From Apostichopus japonicus (lineage: Eukaryota; Echinodermata; Holothuroidea; Aspidochirotida; Stichopodidae), in the NCBI RefSeq assembly GCF_037975245.1, contig NC_092568.1:33576501-33640500 (forward strand): 64,000 nucleotides of DNA, given 5' to 3'. Under the pieces are notes generated by a model. It was not told where the DNA came from, searched no databases, and saw only the letters and a list, made by a program, of their open reading frames with translations. A program made the position numbers and the translations under genes. Shown here piece by piece: positions 33,900 to 45,300 of the stretch; the first letter of the stretch is position 1, and the number at the start of each line of letters is the position of its first letter.

Positions 33900-36538
33900 G
33901 TTTGATTCAACCGTTGAAGTACAATACGTCGTTTTCATTTGCGCAATGATGCACGCAGCTTGAGAGTGGTTCCCATCACGGTTCAAAGCTCCACTGTTTA
34001 TGTTAGATTTCCTGGGTTATAGGGGAATTTAAAATGACGCAATGGGCAATAACAAATTTCCCTTGCACACCTTTATTATGATTCGTAATTAATGGACTCA
34101 GTCATCATGTCGAAATTGCAATTCCTATTAGTTCCCAAAGTCCGCACACTACCTTTTATGGCTTTTGGAATGCACTAACTGAATACAACCTGTAGTAGCA
34201 ATACCCATGTTTTAGGTATCTGTTGATCAATATATCGATGGAATTTGTTTGGAAAATTTCCTTAGAAATATATCTCCGATAGCACTGGCGCAAGTTTCGA
34301 TAACTAATTTATGGTGTATAGTCCAGCTAATTAAAAAGGGTGGATTGCAAATACAATCCTTTGTTTTTAATACAAAAGTACAATAACAAAGATCTAGAAA
34401 GAATAATAAAGGGACATTCTTTCATCTTTCTTGCTAACCCCATGTACACAAAGTACCGTGCTCATTAGCACAACTACAACCTTGCGTTTAGAGCTACTTA
34501 TAAAAGCCTTACATACCTCAGAATGCATCATTCCACACCCCAGACCCCACTTCGTGGGATTCCCGACCAATGACCCCAAGGCAGCACCCCATACGTCATA
34601 AATATCCTTCATTCGCCTGTGGCCTCCCATTATGCATTCAGGCCCTTACCTACATAATTATTTATGAAAAAAGAAGAAAGAAAAGAGTGAGTTATGTAGA
34701 ACGGAGTATAAAGCAAACATCCCTGAAATAACAGTACATCGACAATAGTCCCTCTAACGACTCGTGCATGCGGAACTTAGTATATGCGCATGTGTAGTAT
34801 CTATTTGCGAGATCGAAAGTATCCACATGACTGTTGTGGTAATTTGATATGAATGGAAGTCCCCTATGTACAGTGGCGAACCTATTTATATCGTATTACA
34901 CATTCCGCGTCATCCGACTGGTATTGAAGCTCATGCATATGCATGCATTCAATAAAACACTGACCCCGGATAGCGGATCCAGCGGATTTTGGTTCTTCGT
35001 CTGAGTGAACCGCCATCGAATTTGTTCATTTGTGGCCTCGAAATTATAGAAAGTCAAATAAAGGTCAAACAATGCTTATAATTTGTGTTGATAACAAACC
35101 TTTTAAAACCACCGTTAATTCATCCCCGTCTCCTGCTCTTTTTGAGAGAGATATACTGTCTCAGGAAACCCGATTACCAGTTCTGGAAATAATCTTTGAG
35201 GCTTCAGAACCACCAAGAAATCTCTTGTCAGATATCTTAGCAATTTTTTACCCGCATAAATTGGGAGGGGGGGGGGGAGAGAGAGTGGGTATTTTTGAGC
35301 TTTATACCAGCTAAAACCAAAGATATCTGTTCGACAACTATAGTTCCACCTGTATAAGTGCCGCGGTGTGCTCTCCACAGTGTCACAAGTATAAGTAACG
35401 ATGACAAATTAAACATACCAAACTTCCACCTCCACATCCACCCTCACAACCCACCCCACCCCCTCCCACACCCCCACACACACCACTTAAATCTATGTAA
35501 TATATCCGTCTGTCCATCTGTGTCTTTATTTAATTTTGTTTTTTTATTTCGTTGAAGGTCACCTCTGCTAGGATCGGAAACGGCCAGACCCTCTTAAATT
35601 GTGCATATTTGAACATGTTTTTCCCCTCTTTAAACTAATATATTTAATTCGATAAACCCACGTCCACCACATAAAATAAATAGACATATCCACGATTTCC
35701 TGATCCTTGTGGTTCGGTTCGCAGTCAATGTATTTATAGAGTATCATGTAGTGACGTCACTACTAAATTTATAACGTCATTTTTGTGATGTATTTTAAAA
35801 AATTTAAAAATTCAGGAGGGCCAAAAAAAAAATAAAAAAAAATACGTGGTCCATGATCTATACAAAATCAAGGCCATGCACGTCCTACTGATGTAAGACT
35901 TAGCAAAGCTATATGTAAGTCCCACGTAATCATGCAAAGAAAAACTTCCTGTAATGTCCTTAATTGGAGACGAATCCAGTACGGTAATCTTTCACTAGTT
36001 GGGATGTAAGTTTGCCTTATTTTAGCAACACCGTGCATATTATATAGTTACCTCTAGTTTGATAGGCTTCCACACAACGAAAAAATATATATAGGCCTAT
36101 AATAAAAATAAAAAAAATAAAAAAATTAAAAACATTCTTTAAAAGATCTTAGTAGAACCGCTCGGTTTCTCCTAATCAAAATCCAATTCTATACAATATT
36201 TTATCATCTCTGTTTCAACTTCTGGTCAATATATAAGTTCGCCAGGGTAGGGTAGGGTCGGCGAGGGTGGGGTGGGGGGGGGGTGAGGGGACTTGGGAGG
36301 GGGTAGTACATTCCCTTCCTTGGATGATAGAGCCTTATGATGGATAACATATCACGTTTCATATCACACAGCTCACAGAAGATCGCTCATCCGTTTAATT
36401 AACAACCAATGATCACGGATATGAAGTGTCTTCACTTGACGCAACACCGCCATCATTTAGTTTACTAGTTCCATTCAAAGTTCTGTTTCTTCCATATATA
36501 AGTCCTGTTTCCAGATTACTGTATATTAGCTGTTTGGT

Positions 36539-36540
<2 letters not shown>

Positions 36541-36592
<52 letters not shown>
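36541..36592. repeat. (TA)n microsatellite
   Basis: A TA run of about 52 bp followed by gtgtgtg. Confidence 0.95.
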
Positions 36593-36595
<3 letters not shown>

Positions 36596-37298
36596 TGTGT
36601 GGTAAAGGAACCGGCAGACGAGAAAATAGACGAAAAGGCAGTTAAATGTAAAACGAAATGTAATAGAACTGTCCTTGTTATTACATGAAATTATACAATA
36701 AAAACACAACGTACCGGTACTTACAACTTAAGTTAACGCGCGCAGAGGTACCTCCTTTTGGTAGGGTCCGGCCGCTTCGTACGAGACTGATGATGTTAAT
36801 GCGTTTTCCACAGGTAAGTATTTATAAAAGTTCAGGTTAGCAGGTTATTAATTCTGAGTTGATTACGATATGGACGTCGGTGCCGGGGCAGAGTTACAGG
36901 AAACGGAAAAGGGTTTTTACAAGATAAAAATCCAGGCAGGTTCACATGTTACGGCAAGAAGATATAACTCAAACAGCAGCAGCCGAGGATCTGAGAGGCT
37001 GCGTCACGGGAAAGAGAACCAGACCCACGTGGAACTGTTCGTTATATTATGGGGAGTTCAGCCGACCGTATACCTCACCTTGGTTTTCAGCATGGCGTAG
37101 CTTGACAATAAAGGACTCGGTAAAAAAAAACACGGTATACAGACAAAAGCAAATTGACTATGCATAACAATATTTATATATATTCTGTATATTTAATTGT
37201 GTGTGCTTATATTAGGTGTTTATGCAAGCTAATTGTTTGTTTAAGTGTGCTTGCTTAGTGCATGTTTGGCACAGATAGGATTGTAGGTCTATCATGAT

Positions 37299-37527
37299 CT
37301 ACTATTACGGGGCTGGCTCACAAAACAAGGTTTCAGTATAGCATTTCAATGAATCTCCCCAACCGTTGTGTATATATCTATACGTTGTATTTGCCACACT
37401 GTATTTATATCGTTGTTGCCACTATCTACTATTACAGGGGTGGTTCACCAAACAAGGTTTTAGTAGCATTTCAATGAATCTCCCGAACCGTCGTGTATAT
37501 ATCTACACGTTGTTTGCCACACTCTAT
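37299..37527 (+). repeat. Tandem duplication, period 126 bp
   Basis: tctactattacggggctggc at 37299 recurs at 37425 with small deletions and substitutions. Both copies run through caatgaatctccc and ttgccacact. The second copy ends where the SINE at 37528 starts. Confidence 0.85.
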
Positions 37528-37779
37528 AGAGTGTTAGCTCAGTGGTTAACGCCGGTGCCTTTCAATCATAAGGTCCCGAGTTAGAGTCACTCCAAGATTA
37601 ATGTATGTCCTGCAGTTACAGAGTTGCTGACAATTGACAATTCATAATCATGGACGTTAAATATGAATGTAAGAGACTGACTTCGGTCAGCTTGCGGCTT
37701 TGATAAGCCAATGATGGCTTCTTCGCGAGTTGCTGCTTGCAGGAGGATCTAAAACACATACATACATACATACATACAT
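37528..37779 (+). mobile_element. Second tRNA-derived SINE type
   Basis: The A-box-like tagctcagtggttaacgcc (from 37535) and a degenerate B-box (gagttagagtcac, 37578-37590) form a tRNA-like head. About 160 bp of body follows, with a small inverted repeat (gataagccaatgatggctt). It ends in a (CATA)n tail of about 25 bp, a typical SINE ending. The body is unrelated to the SINE at 28451-28576. Confidence 0.7.
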
Positions 37780-38332
37780 TATGAATACGGTATGCAGTCA
37801 CAATATTGCATGATGGGACAAACCCCACGAAGATTTAGCGAACATGGTGCAGATTTCACATGAAACTTACAGACTTTGTTCCGCTTACGCAACTCTTTGC
37901 TTGCATCGTTAAGAATTTTTAGCTTATTGTATCGCAAGGAACCGGATCATAACATTTGGTCCAGCCTGGGTTGTATACCAACCATTGAGTCATCAATCAA
38001 ATATGGTAAAGTTATTGGTCCTTTGTAACCATTGGCACCGGTTGTATGCAATATTTCAATCGGGCGGGATTTATGGGCGCGATATTTCACACTAGAAACC
38101 TCGTTCCCACACAGCACGTTAATTTTCTAGCTATGGCCTGATAACACATGAAAACTAGTCACTGAAATAAAAAACTTTTTAATAGTCACTTTCGCGGACC
38201 CACCATGTAGCGTTACTATCAACATTGATACACAACATTAAACTTTTGAGTCTGCTGGTGGGAGAGGGTGGGTGGGGTGGGGAGGTTCACTTGGCTGCTT
38301 AAAGACAACTTGATTTGGCTAATGTAAACAGT

Positions 38333-38985
38333 CAAGGGCGGCGGAAGCACTTTTAATCTGGGGGGCACCGACATCAAAGGGCACATTGCAGAAATTCGAT
38401 TGGACTGATGCAGCCTTATATTTAGTTTCCTTTATAACTCTTATTGTCTTATCTTATTTGCGTATACACATCACTCCATCAACGCCCCCACCCCCCCCCC
38501 CCTCAAGGAAAATATACATACTAGCACTGCAATATCCAATGTGCAAACTGGGAAAAAAGGAACAAGTTTTCTTTTGAGACAAAATGAGGTGTAATCATGC
38601 TAGTTGCTAATGTAGGAATCCTCCGAGTTAGAGTTTATTTCTCGTTAATATCTTAACCATTTTTTTCCATTCGAAATAGCTAGAGTTTGACCCACAGAAA
38701 TTCATTAAAAGTCATGGGCGTAGCCAGGATTTGCAAAGTTGTATGCACGACTATCTGAGTGGAGCGCCACCATCGGTTGGCGCGGAGCGTACAAGAAATT
38801 TGTTGGTTTTACAAACCCCTCAGATGGCCGGAAACGGCCCTTCCCGAGTGTTCATTCTGGTTCCCTGGCCTCTTGCTAACTTGAGACACCCCAATTTTTA
38901 TGTAGAAAAAGGGCACATTTTTAACCTGAGGAAAGTGGGGGGGGGCACGTGCCCCCTGTGCCCCCCCCCGGTTCCGCCGCCCTTG
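38333..38985 (+). mobile_element. 653-bp hAT-type element with perfect TSD
   Basis: The left end CAAGGGCGGCGGAAGC pairs with the right end GGTTCCGCCGCCCTTG. The octamer TAAACAGT occurs on both sides (38325-38332 and 38986-38993). A second left end (CATGGGCGTAGCCAGG at 38714) followed by the shared core (ctgagtggagcgccaccatc) suggests a partial element nested inside. A C-run lies at 38485-38500 and a G-run plus C-runs lie near the right end. Confidence 0.85.
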
Positions 38986-38993
38986 TAAACAGT

Positions 38994-41689
38994 ACAAAGT
39001 AAAACCAGGAAACAATGGTTTTCTTCAATCTGTGTAATATTTCAATATATAAAGAAAATGCTTTGAAAGAGAATAATTAGTCAAAATAAACCTAAAAGAA
39101 AAAGATTGTGAAATGTGATAAAAAATGTCATTAGCAAAATAGTTTATGTAAATAAAGCATATAAAGTTAAATATCAATTAAGTTGGTAATCAAATCCATA
39201 GGATATGATCAAAAATAAATTCTGTATCAAAGATATGATAAATTCTTTTTTAGAATGCCAAAGGTGAACTAATCCAAATCGAACATTTAAAAAAATAAAC
39301 TGTGAACAAACGGAAAGGATGCCAATCACAAGGGTCAGTAAAATTCACGGAAAGAGAATAATTATTAATCTTTATATAAATTTATACAAAACTCTTTTAT
39401 TTTGAATTATTATTAATGTTATTACATTTTCCTTATTCATGTAAGTTATGAAAGAACTACACTTTTTCCCGTTTCAGTATTTTAAAACTCCCATAAAATT
39501 AGCATCTTTATGATACAAAGATATGTGACTCCATTATATGAAAGACCCATTACCTGAATAGCAATGCAATTTTTTTACAGCAATTTTGACCTTCTAAGCT
39601 ACACTGCATCTTTTGCAAAGATCGAGTGACATTTTCAAGAGCAATTTCAAAATGATGACAACAAATGAACAAAGAATAATGATAATAGTAGTAAATAGTA
39701 GTAGTAAATAGAAGTAACAGTAGTAGTAAGTAGGAATAATGATAATAATAATAATAATCATAATAATAATAATGATAATAATAATAATAAAAAATAATAG
39801 TAATAATAATAAAAATAATAGTAATAATAATAAAAATAATAATAATGTTACTCTTATAACAAGAGTTACTAATGTGAGCCATTTCTGACTGTTTCTTTTG
39901 AATATTGTTTTATAAAAACATTTCTTGTTTGATGACAAATGAAGACTCATTTATCTTAAAGTTATAGTAATGAAACATAAGCATTTGAAATTAAACAACA
40001 ACAAATTAATAAATAAATAAATATATTTATATAATATTTAAAATGAAAGAGAAAGATTAAATATATAATAATAAAATGGCTATATAATATATATATATAT
40101 ATATTCAGTGATACAAAATAATATTTTTGCCTGCATTTTTCTCCTTTGCATTGCGGTCACATAAAACACAACATTGGCAAACCTTTATTTCCACCGATGG
40201 ATTTACTTTTGAAATTGAAAAACGTTCTCCAATTTTGTCAGACATATTGCCTGACTTAGAATTGATATGTCACATTTGTTTGGTTTTTGTTCTAGTGGTG
40301 ACATATATAAGTATGTATGTTGCTGCTTGATGCAGACATACAATGAAAGTGTGACATTTCACCTTGCATATTGCTTTCATGAAACATTGAATACAAATAG
40401 CCGTAGAGGTGGAAGTAAAATGATAAAAAAAACAAAAACAAACCTCCTAATGAGAGGAACATAACATATTGTTTGTAGATTTAAAAACAAATCCTAGTTG
40501 CAAATCAGAAATAGACAAATACCCACCCCCTCCACTCCCCAAAATTGTCTGGACTACGATAACTTAAGTAAGTTATCATAGTAGCCTCCAAATATACATA
40601 TACGCCACTTTAAAGGCTTGCCAAAATCAATGAAAACTTTGCACTGATAAGAAAATTGTAATATGATTTGAACAATTGCACTGTTAAGGATAATATAAGT
40701 TATCTTGCCTCTCTGACTACTGCATAGACTCCTTATAGGTAATAAAATAGCTTTGCATTCATTTGGTTTGGGCACTGTTTTTTTGTGATTCACATTTCAT
40801 ACAGTAATATAGTTTTTTGTTTTGGTTAAAATATATATTATATTACAATTGTTCTTATATAAATATTCAATAATTCATGAAAGACCTCTTGAGTATTGAT
40901 AACTTGTAAACAAATAGGCACTCACACTCCATACCATATACATTTTTTTCCATTGGGGGGGGGGGAGAGGGGGCTTCTCAATGAATAGTGTAGTTAGTGG
41001 CAGAAAATATACTTATGAATGTAATTATGCATGTATGTATGTATGAATGTGTATATGTATGTGTGTGTATATACATACACATGCAAAAAGAAATTTGATT
41101 TATATATATATATATATATGTAATATTTAGTAGAGAATATCACCAATTCTTCTATGATCAAATGGCAAGGAAGAAATTATAATTGCCTGAAAAAAACATG
41201 AGCAGTGCTAATAGATGTGGGCAAAGCTAACAGATTAATTTACAACCCCGGCCCTCCCCCCTCCCCATATCTAAAGAATTAAGTACAAAACCACTACATA
41301 GCAGCACATGATACAACCGAGCCAAATCGCATCTTACAGATAGCGAAACCAGAAAAACAATAGTTGCCATTGTTATTGCATACAACATACACATCATTCC
41401 TCATGCTCTCGATAACTTCTTGCAATGTGATAAAGCAACAACGGACTTGTAATGAGGAACTAGAAATATTGCCAGGAAGGGCGAATGCTACAAACGGCTA
41501 GTTTCAATGTCCTCATGATGAGGAGTTTCATTTCCATGACATATTTCAGCACAAACAATATTAATTGCACGATCTCTTCTCTCATTGTTTGTCTCTAGCT
41601 TTTGAGGTAATGTTTCCCTTTTCTTTTGGCTATTTGCGTATGTTCAGATATCGGACAAAGTTAAAGTCGAAAATTTATATATATATATA
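38994..41689. other. Intergenic region upstream of the SINE near gene B: no gene seen
   Basis: AT-rich DNA with an AAT/AGT trinucleotide block (39678-39845), short TA runs (40087-40103, 41101-41120), a G-run at 40957-40968 and a TATG/TGTA patch (41025-41080). No exon-like sequence was recognised. Confidence 0.5.
39678..39845. repeat. Trinucleotide microsatellite (AAT/AGT)n
   Basis: About 165 bp of agtagtaa then aataataat units. It gives artefactual Tyr- or Ile/Leu-rich frames on the minus strand. Confidence 0.9.
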
Positions 41690-41775
41690 GCGGGAGGCCC
41701 GGGTTCGAAACCCGGTGGAGGCTGGAAGTTTTATCACTGTTCTTGATTTTCCAACTCATTACGATTTTCAATTAT
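41690..41775 (+). mobile_element. 5'-truncated tRNA-derived SINE next to a TA tract
   Basis: It begins gcgggaggcccgggttcgaa directly after a short TA run and carries the shared tail to gattttcaatt, followed by another A/T-rich run. The 5' breakpoint is the same as in the copy at 5443-5525. It lies about 195 bp downstream of the gene B stop codon. Confidence 0.8.
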
Positions 41776-41968
41776 ATAAATAAATATATATATACATATA
41801 TTTTTTGTTCTGTTTTGTGTGTGACTGCAAAGTCTTAAAATGTTAAATAACTAATATTACTGAAAAATGCGAGAGATACACCGTTCAAGAAGGGATTAAG
41901 CAACCCCTCGCCCCTCCCCTCCACACCCATCTGTGGAAACCTCTTCTAATGTATAGTGTAGAGGCAAC

Positions 41969-42339
41969 TCACTGTTCAAAGACATTTCTTACTATCTTCC
42001 CATTTTTCGGTGGCAACAGAACATCGTTACTTTGCAAATGGAATTGTCCATTTTCTTGGAGCATGCCGGAAGTGAGGAGAACATATTTTCCTTGCCTTTG
42101 AAAGGTCTCGCAGTTACAGCCCTCGGGTAGCACCATCGTCTTTATCTTCCGTAACTGTTTCTTGCTGAGGACGGCCGGGCAGTCAGGGCAATCTCGAAAC
42201 AGAGGAGTCACTTTGACTCCAATTGTATTCTGGTCAGATAACGGGCGCGTGATTCTGATGTTAAAATGGTGCTGAGACTGGCCGGCTAACTCTTCGACTG
42301 CTCTCTTCGACAGAATGGTATCTTGGCATAGTGAACATT
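41969..42339 (-). CDS. Gene B exon 12: NTR/C345C-like C-terminal module
   Basis: The acceptor is ctccacag|AATGTTC (phase 1) and the stop is TGA at 41969-41971. It encodes CSLC, a beta-like HFNIRITRPL segment, CPDCP, a conserved KKQLRKIKTMVLP stretch (KKSLKKITTLVLP in gene A), then CNC and GKYVLLTSG. The spacing fits a netrin-type module. A strong donor-like ACA|GTGAGT overlaps the stop codon. Confidence 0.85.
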
Positions 42340-45300
42340 CTGTGGAGAGATATGCAAAAATGAGAAGGAAAATATCACGTCTGCATCTGAAATGGACCAT
42401 TGTTGATGTCAAGCTTTCCAGAGTGATTCCCAAGCTTTGATGCCCAACACCCAGCATCTTTCATGGGACTAAGCCCCGATCCATCAGACCGCCACACGTC
42501 AGAATCCGTGCAAAGAATGATCTATGAAAGCTAGCTAGAACTATGGACTTGATATTTAGATAAAACTGATTAATTGACCTATGTGAGCGAGCTCCAAAAA
42601 ATATTGTATGTAAATTTAACGGAGTCCATAAACAATCCAGTGACCCGCCGAAACTGTTCTCTTACCCTAAAGTGGGTCGCACTTCATTATTTTACAGAAC
42701 ACATGAGATTTGAAGGATGTCTTTACCTTCTGTCTCTGGTTGGACTTGTCCATCCTGACACTGCATGGTTTGAAGGTCAAAGTACTGACCATCTCTGCAA
42801 CAACCCTTTGCGTCCCGGGCTTCGCGGATGTCCGCCACTTGCTTGATTCTCTCGCCACAACAGACAGCTGTGAGATTGTTGTAAGCCGTGGAACCGCAGC
42901 AGCTGTTTTCATTTTCCTGAGTCAGGTTCTGGACTCTGCCATTGCAGCAGACTTGTCGGCCATCCTCGATGACCGTGTCATCGCAGCAGATGTGAGTCAA
43001 CGGGTTGTAAAGTTCATCTCCGCATGCCACGCTGGAGTAGAGTTTCTTCTCTTCAATTCCTTCGCTGAGGTGGTCATCTGCCCGAGCTTCACGGGTTCCA
43101 GGGTGGTGTCTGGCAAACCGAAACCCTTCGCATGCTCCAAATTCTCCAGAGTACAAGATACCTCCGCAACAGGTACCCAGTTGGTTGTCAAAGTCGGTGG
43201 CGTCGCAAGTCCTACTGAGTAGTGCCCCGCTCACCTGGTAGTGTTCATCGAGGCAGCGATTCTCCGGGAATTGCTCAACCAGCGAAGACCCGCAGCATCC
43301 TTGGCCGGGTACCATCTCATGGAGGGTACCTTGGCAGCATATCTGGTCAGTACTACCGCCATGATACTTTGTGGTACCGCAACAAACTTCGCCTTGGTCT
43401 TCCTTTGGCAGGCTAATATGCAAAAAGTAAATTGGGACAAAAAAAGAGATAGTTTTCACAACAGCTCAGGGGAACATTTCAATTCTGAAAAACAGACGAG
43501 AACAAACATTTTTATGGTATCTCTTAGGCTGCAGGTGTACAAGGTGAGGTGAGGAAAGGGCATGGTTGTGGGGGAGAAAAAAATTGGGACTTCTTTAAGA
43601 GAAATGGGTCAAGAGGAGGGAATTATAAACCTGGGACCTTTACTACCTAAAAGGAACTTGTTCTAGCATTTTCCCTCTCGTATGTCTCGTCACCGAGAAC
43701 CCTTGACGAAAAATATTTTCACCCTCCTGCCTCCATTTCTATGTTTTTTTTTAAATTGGGCTTACCGGACACCATCGCAACACAAGTGAGTGCTGTCATC
43801 GAAAATGCCGTCACCGCAGCATTCGCCATCTGCTCTCAGGTAAATGGTATCGCCGCACAACTGTTCGTCAGCTGCCACTGCTACTTGGCCAATGCAAGTT
43901 TTGGCTACTCCTCCTGTGAAATGCCAGATGCCCTCGCAGCAAACAGCTTCTCTAGCGTTTGAATCGAACACTCTTCCACGACAACACTGTGGATCTACAA
44001 ATGAAAAAAATGGAAATTTATAACTTTCCTCTCTCTACATATTTTGTGTGTGAGTGGATGGGACAAGGTCATCCTGGAAAATTTGCAACATTAATAACAC
44101 AGACTATTTCAGAAAATGAGAAAGAGAAAGGTCACGTTTCTAAAGGGTCGGTTGAGCTGCACCATCTGTTGAAGTATAATAACCCTAGCTATGATAAAAA
44201 TGGGGGCAGCATTTCAAAACTTACCTTCCATCCCTGCTATGGAATATACATGGTCGTCACAGCATTTATGTGTGCTGTCGCTGATGGGTTTCCCTTGGCA
44301 GCAAGTTTGGCCAAAGGCGCTGAGCTGATTATTCTCCTGACACATCTCGACAGTAAGCTCTGTGATGGTTTTACTGTAAACATGGTCTTTAATACAGACT
44401 TCCGTGACTGTGTTATAGAGGGACAAACCGCATCTGAAACATCAATAAAAAATTTAAAAAATGATAACGTTGGTAAAGGGGATCTTCCAGTGGCAGATAT
44501 ATTCGGACATTTGTAAGACGAAAAACAAAAGAAGAAAAGACACAAACAGAAAGATCTCACAAAGCTGATTGAAAAACCTTATTTCAATATTTTTGTTTTT
44601 ACTACCTTTTAGACAAACAAACCTTATCTATAAATAACAAAAAAGTTCTGAGCAGCATGATTTTGTACTTGCAATGTCACTTGTAGAAATAGCAACAAGA
44701 TCGATTCAAAAAAACAGTTGAAAGTTATTAACAAACCTCTCAGCAAATTCCGAAGGTATTGGGAAAACACGATCCTGAAAGCAGCTTTGTTCCTCTGGGT
44801 GGTGAACAGCATGGCCACAGCAATGTCTTTCCAATCCCCAAGGGTTAGATCTTTCGTGCACACGTATGTTACTGCAGCATATCTCGGTCCGAGTGTCGTA
44901 GACTTTCCTTGCACCTTCGCAGTATTCGTGGTGTGGTTTCTTCACTACCAGGGCGCCACCTTTGCATATCTATAGGGGGGAAAATAAAGATAAAAGAATG
45001 AAGATTAAAAAACTAGATTAAACAAGTCAGATAATGTATCTTTATACTTTCAAATGTTTAGTACATGCAACAGAAGTTACCAAAACAATATGGAGAAAAA
45101 AAAAGAAAAAAAAATGAAGTGTGGCAGAACTAGGAACAACAATTTGTGTTTTTTTTTTTTCATTTTGCAAACTGCTTGGTATGTTTATAACTTGAACTAA
45201 GACTTGTTCATGGATACAACTTGTGGAGAAAAAAAGTCTAAACTGATACTTACATAGGTATCACTGTTGTAAGTAAGAATTCTCTCGATCGTAAATGGCC

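Larger units (their letters stand above)
29463..36540. other. Intergenic region between genes A and B, first part: no gene seen
   Basis: It holds a TA/TATG microsatellite cluster (30030-30310), a GAGTCC minisatellite (30518-30683), G-runs (for example 31002-31010, 31719-31730, 32511-32521), a CT-rich tract (32149-32236), a hairpin inside a short open frame (33871-33899), and A/T-rich filler. Short open frames are not supported by splice sites or recognisable domains. Confidence 0.5.

Noticed and set aside
36870-37167. Two overlapping open frames of 76 and 73 codons
   Set aside because: Neither gives a recognisable protein and the two frames compete. There is an acceptor-like site upstream but no supporting partner exon.
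39550-39950. Tyr- or Leu/Ile-rich minus frames resembling membrane proteins
   Set aside because: They are translations of a trinucleotide microsatellite.
42710-43222. A 170-codon plus-strand open frame
   Set aside because: It is the antisense shadow of gene B exon 11, whose minus frame has the cysteine repeats and matched splice sites. The plus frames at 14331-14570, 43741-43962 and 44718-44975 are rejected for the same reason.
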